From: Clostridiales bacterium
Lineage (GTDB): Bacteria > Bacillota > Clostridia > Lachnospirales > Lachnospiraceae
Length of the DNA: 7,954 nucleotides
Direction: 5' to 3'
NCBI GenBank assembly: GCA_015655565.1
Contig: JAATEU010000148.1
Location: forward strand, 1-7,954
Positions 5,630-7,954 of this stretch are shown piece by piece. Position numbers and translations under genes: made by a program. The stretch's first letter is position 1. Each line of letters starts with the position of its first letter. The notes beneath the pieces are model-generated. The model saw only the letters and a list, made by a program, of their open reading frames with translations, was not told where the DNA came from and ran no database searches.

Positions 5630-6961
5630 ATGGATATTAAGGAACTGATAAGTGCCGTTAAAGAAAATGGAGTTGCAGGTGCGGGTGGTGCCGGATTTCC
5701 TACTTATGCCAAAATAGATAAAAAAGCCGATACAATTATATTAAATTGTGCGGAGTGTGAACCCTTATTAAAAGTTCATAGACAATTATTACAAAAGTAT
5801 GCTTATGAAATCATGTGGACCCTTGATATGATGGCCGAATCTGTGGAAGCAGAGAAGGTAATTATAGCTGTTAAAGAAGTTTATACAAAAACCGTGGAAG
5901 CAGTAAACTCCAATTTGGATTCTTTTCCGAAGCTCAGGTTAAAGCTGCTGCCGGAGGTATATCCAATGGGGGATGAAGTAGTATTAATTTATGAAGCAAC
6001 CGGCAGGAAAGTACTTCCCGGAAGTATTCCGATTGAAGCAGGGATAGCGGTATTTAATGTGGAAACCGTATTTAATATCTATAAAGCCGTAATGAAACAG
6101 GAACCGGTATATTCAAAGTATCTTACCTTGGCAGGAGAGGTTAAAACCCCTATGACCGTAAAAGCGCTAATTGGAATGTCGGTGGAAAAGGCAGTGGAAT
6201 TAGCCGGAGGAACCGCAATTAAGGAGCCTGTATACTTTATGGGCGGTCCTATGACAGGCAGCATTGTAAATCCTTATGATACCGTTACGAAAACTACCAA
6301 TGCAATTCTTGTTCTTCCAAGTGGTCATACCGTACTTCATAAAAAATCAGCAAACCCTTCCATAGATATGAAAAGAGCTATGGCAGCCTGCTGTCAATGT
6401 GAGATGTGTACGGACTTGTGTCCAAGACATTTGCTTGGCCAGCCGATTGCACCGCATAGGTTCATGCGGGCTGCTACCAGCGGCGTAACTCAGGAGCTCG
6501 GCCCGTTTTTGGATACCATGTTCTGCTGTTCCTGCGGTATTTGTGAAATGTATGCCTGTCCCCAGGATTTGTCCCCCGGAAAATTAATTACGGAATATAA
6601 AAATGGATTAAGGAAAAACGGAATCACCGTTCCCAAAGGGATTCCATTAAAAGAAACGGATCCAATGAGAGAGTACCGGAAAGTTCCTATGGATCGTTTA
6701 ACAGCTAGGCTCGGTTTAAAAGGATATGATGTGGAGGCGCCTCTGGATGAGAAGGAAGTATTTACAAATCAGGTGAAAATAAGCTTAAGCCAGCATATAG
6801 GTGCCAAAGCCATGGCAGTGGTTGGGAAAAGAGATATGGTAAACCGGGGTGATGTGATTGCCAGGGCGGAAGAAGGAAAGCTTTCCATTTCTGTTCATGC
6901 CTCCATATCCGGCGAAGTCGCGGAGGTTAACGACAAATTCATAATGATAAGGGCGAGATAA
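5630..6961 (+). CDS. pduS: PduS, RnfC-like flavin/iron-sulfur electron-transfer protein
   Basis: A 443-aa RnfC-like protein that in Pdu compartments is thought to move electrons between internal flavin or cobalamin chemistry and the outside. The N-terminal GAGGAGFPTYAK (residues 17-28) and NCAECEP (39-45) belong to the flavin/NADH-binding region of the RnfC/NuoF fold. A SLBB-like segment follows (about 164-215). Two 4Fe-4S motifs come next: C254, C257, C260, C264-P and C299, C302, C305, C310-P, each with an extra cysteine next to the first. A C-terminal beta-rich region (GKRDMVNRGDVIARAEEG) has a sandwich-hybrid look. The nearest ribosome binding site, GGAG (5614-5617), overlaps the preceding stop with a long 12-base spacing, which favours coupling. 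No cobalamin enzymes are visible, so its role here is probably NADH or flavin redox balance. Confidence 0.93.
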   Translation: MDIKELISAVKENGVAGAGGAGFPTYAKIDKKADTIILNCAECEPLLKVHRQLLQKYAYEIMWTLDMMAESVEAEKVIIAVKEVYTKTVEAVNSNLDSFPKLRLKLLPEVYPMGDEVVLIYEATGRKVLPGSIPIEAGIAVFNVETVFNIYKAVMKQEPVYSKYLTLAGEVKTPMTVKALIGMSVEKAVELAGGTAIKEPVYFMGGPMTGSIVNPYDTVTKTTNAILVLPSGHTVLHKKSANPSIDMKRAMAACCQCEMCTDLCPRHLLGQPIAPHRFMRAATSGVTQELGPFLDTMFCCSCGICEMYACPQDLSPGKLITEYKNGLRKNGITVPKGIPLKETDPMREYRKVPMDRLTARLGLKGYDVEAPLDEKEVFTNQVKISLSQHIGAKAMAVVGKRDMVNRGDVIARAEEGKLSISVHASISGEVAEVNDKFIMIRAR

Positions 6962-6989
6962 AAGTTAATGCAGAGAGGATGTACACTTT

Positions 6990-7538
6990 ATGAGCAAAGC
7001 AATCGGAATGGTTGAATATAAAACAGTTTCAACAGGATTATTAGTGGCTGATATCATGTTAAAAACTGCCCAGGTAGAAATTATAGAAGCACAGACGGTC
7101 TGTCCCGGAAAATATATTGTATTGTTAAGGGGTGACCTCAGTGCAATCAATGCCTGCATAGAAGCAGCCAGGACAGGATACAGTGAACATCTTATCGACA
7201 GCTTTATTCTTGGAAATCCGCATGAATCCATATTTGCAGCCATTTACGGGGCAACGCAGATTGAAAAAATAAAAGCATTGGGAATTCTTGAGACATTTTC
7301 AGCAGCATCAATTATCGTTGCAGCGGATGAAGCGGCAAAAGCGGCCCAGGTTGAATTAATTGAGTTAAGGATAGCAAGAGGAATGTGCGGCAAATCCTAT
7401 CTGCTGTTAACAGGAGAAGTTGCGGCAGTGGAAGCTGCAATTGCGAAAGCAAAGGCAGCAGTCGGTGAAAATGCAATGTTGTTAGATTCTGCTGTTATTG
7501 CGAATCCGGATGATAAACTCTGCAAAAGTATATTATAA
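6990..7538 (+). CDS. pduT: BMC-T trimeric shell protein PduT, Fe-S type
   Basis: A 182-aa protein with two tandem BMC domains (about residues 1-90 and 95-182), expected to form pseudohexameric trimers. C38 in TVCPGKY matches the position and context of PduT Cys38, which binds a 4Fe-4S cluster at the trimer's central pore. The second domain holds another cysteine, C133, in RGMCGKSY, in the equivalent pore-facing loop. The gene directly follows pduS, 28 bases away, as expected if the two proteins pass electrons through the shell. AGAGGA lies about 10 bases before the ATG. No terminator is visible after the stop. Confidence 0.93.
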   Translation: MSKAIGMVEYKTVSTGLLVADIMLKTAQVEIIEAQTVCPGKYIVLLRGDLSAINACIEAARTGYSEHLIDSFILGNPHESIFAAIYGATQIEKIKALGILETFSAASIIVAADEAAKAAQVELIELRIARGMCGKSYLLLTGEVAAVEAAIAKAKAAVGENAMLLDSAVIANPDDKLCKSIL

Positions 7539-7613
7539 TGTAATTAAGTGTAACTATTCATCCGTATTACATAATATTAAATGGGTTACCATGTATGAAA
7601 GTAGGAAAAATAT
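7539..7613 (+). other. Short gap between pduT and the regulator, no terminator seen
   Basis: This AT-rich stretch lacks a GC stem followed by a T-run, so read-through from the shell operon into the regulator gene is likely. ATGG-GTTA-CCAT (7581-7592) is a small palindrome that could be an operator half but is too short to call. No convincing -35/-10 pair is seen. Confidence 0.3.
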
Positions 7614-7954
7614 ATGCTTGCAATTGAAAGAAGAAATAAAATATTGGCTATGCTGCAGCGGGACAGCCGTGTTGTTGTCAGTGATTTAAGTGCGGACTTT
7701 CAGGTAACGGAAGAGACAATCAGACGGGATTTGGAAAAGCTGGAAAAAGAAGGTTTTGCAAAGAAAACCTATGGAGGTGCAATTATTAAGGAAAGTCTTA
7801 ATGTGGATCTGCCATACACGGTAAGAAAGAAAACCAACGTAACCAATAAGCAGTATATAGCAGAAATTATCAGCTCCATGATAGAAGACGGCGATCATAT
7901 TATGATGGATGCAAGTTCTACGGCAGTATATGGAGCAAAACATTTAAAAAATAA
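7614..7954 (+). CDS. DeoR-family transcriptional regulator (3' partial)
   Basis: Only the first 113 codons are in the window; the frame is open at the right edge. The start MLAIERRNKILAMLQRD, the helix-turn-helix SDLSADFQVTEETIRRDLEKLE (residues 23-44, recognition helix from T33) and the following KTYGGA are classic DeoR-type features. MDASSTA (about residues 99-105) begins the C-terminal sugar-phosphate-sensing domain. The ATG at 7614 has GG of GTAGG 8 bases upstream. Regulators of this family usually repress sugar or deoxysugar operons and are released by a phosphorylated sugar, which would suit a fucose or rhamnose compartment. It is probably the local regulator; the effector is inference. 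Confidence 0.9.
   Translation, partial: MLAIERRNKILAMLQRDSRVVVSDLSADFQVTEETIRRDLEKLEKEGFAKKTYGGAIIKESLNVDLPYTVRKKTNVTNKQYIAEIISSMIEDGDHIMMDASSTAVYGAKHLKN

Noticed and set aside
7498..7689. Small + strand open frame (63 aa) spanning the pduT end and the regulator start
   Set aside because: It overlaps both real genes out of frame, has no ribosome binding site and shows no known motif.

Overview
This window is most of a bacterial microcompartment (BMC, metabolosome) operon, with every gene on the + strand. Low GC, A-ending codons, strong GGAGG-type ribosome binding sites and the gene order suggest a clostridial Firmicute, probably a Lachnospiraceae relative. From memory, the order (aldehyde dehydrogenase, zinc alcohol dehydrogenase, BMC-H genes, PduL, EutN/CcmL pentamer, PduS, PduT) resembles the coenzyme-B12-independent, glycyl-radical or fucose/rhamnose type loci of Clostridium phytofermentans and its relatives. 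The signature enzyme that would fix the substrate is not here; it should lie upstream of base 1.

Layout. Bases 1-1368 hold a CoA-acylating aldehyde dehydrogenase (PduP type) cut only at its extreme N-terminus. A gap of about 180 bases with three consecutive perfect hairpins follows, then an MDR zinc alcohol dehydrogenase (1546-2751). Four BMC-H shell genes come next (2782-3096, 3225-3500, 3609-3893, 3929-4441). The fourth carries a 78-residue lysine-rich N-terminal extension and has a strong internal ribosome binding site, so it probably makes a long and a short shell protein. After another structured gap come pduL (4609-5250), a pentameric vertex protein (5354-5620), the Fe-S flavoprotein pduS (5630-6961), the trimeric shell protein pduT (6990-7538), and the 5' part of a DeoR-family regulator (7614 to the right edge).

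How the genes fit together. A short aldehyde, probably propionaldehyde (acetaldehyde is possible), would be made in the compartment. It is split between oxidation to acyl-CoA (PduP, making NADH) and reduction to the alcohol (the alcohol dehydrogenase, regenerating NAD+). PduL converts acyl-CoA to acyl-phosphate and recycles CoA inside the shell. PduS and PduT form a likely electron route across the shell. The aldehyde dehydrogenase, alcohol dehydrogenase and PduL each carry an amphipathic N-terminal helix of the encapsulation-peptide kind. The shell set is four BMC-H, one BMC-T and one BMC-P. Points most worth a second look are the dual-start BMC-H with its ten-unit, 12-bp repeat extension, an extra pore-loop cysteine in PduT, a BMC-H with an enlarged pore loop, and the hairpin-rich gaps between genes.
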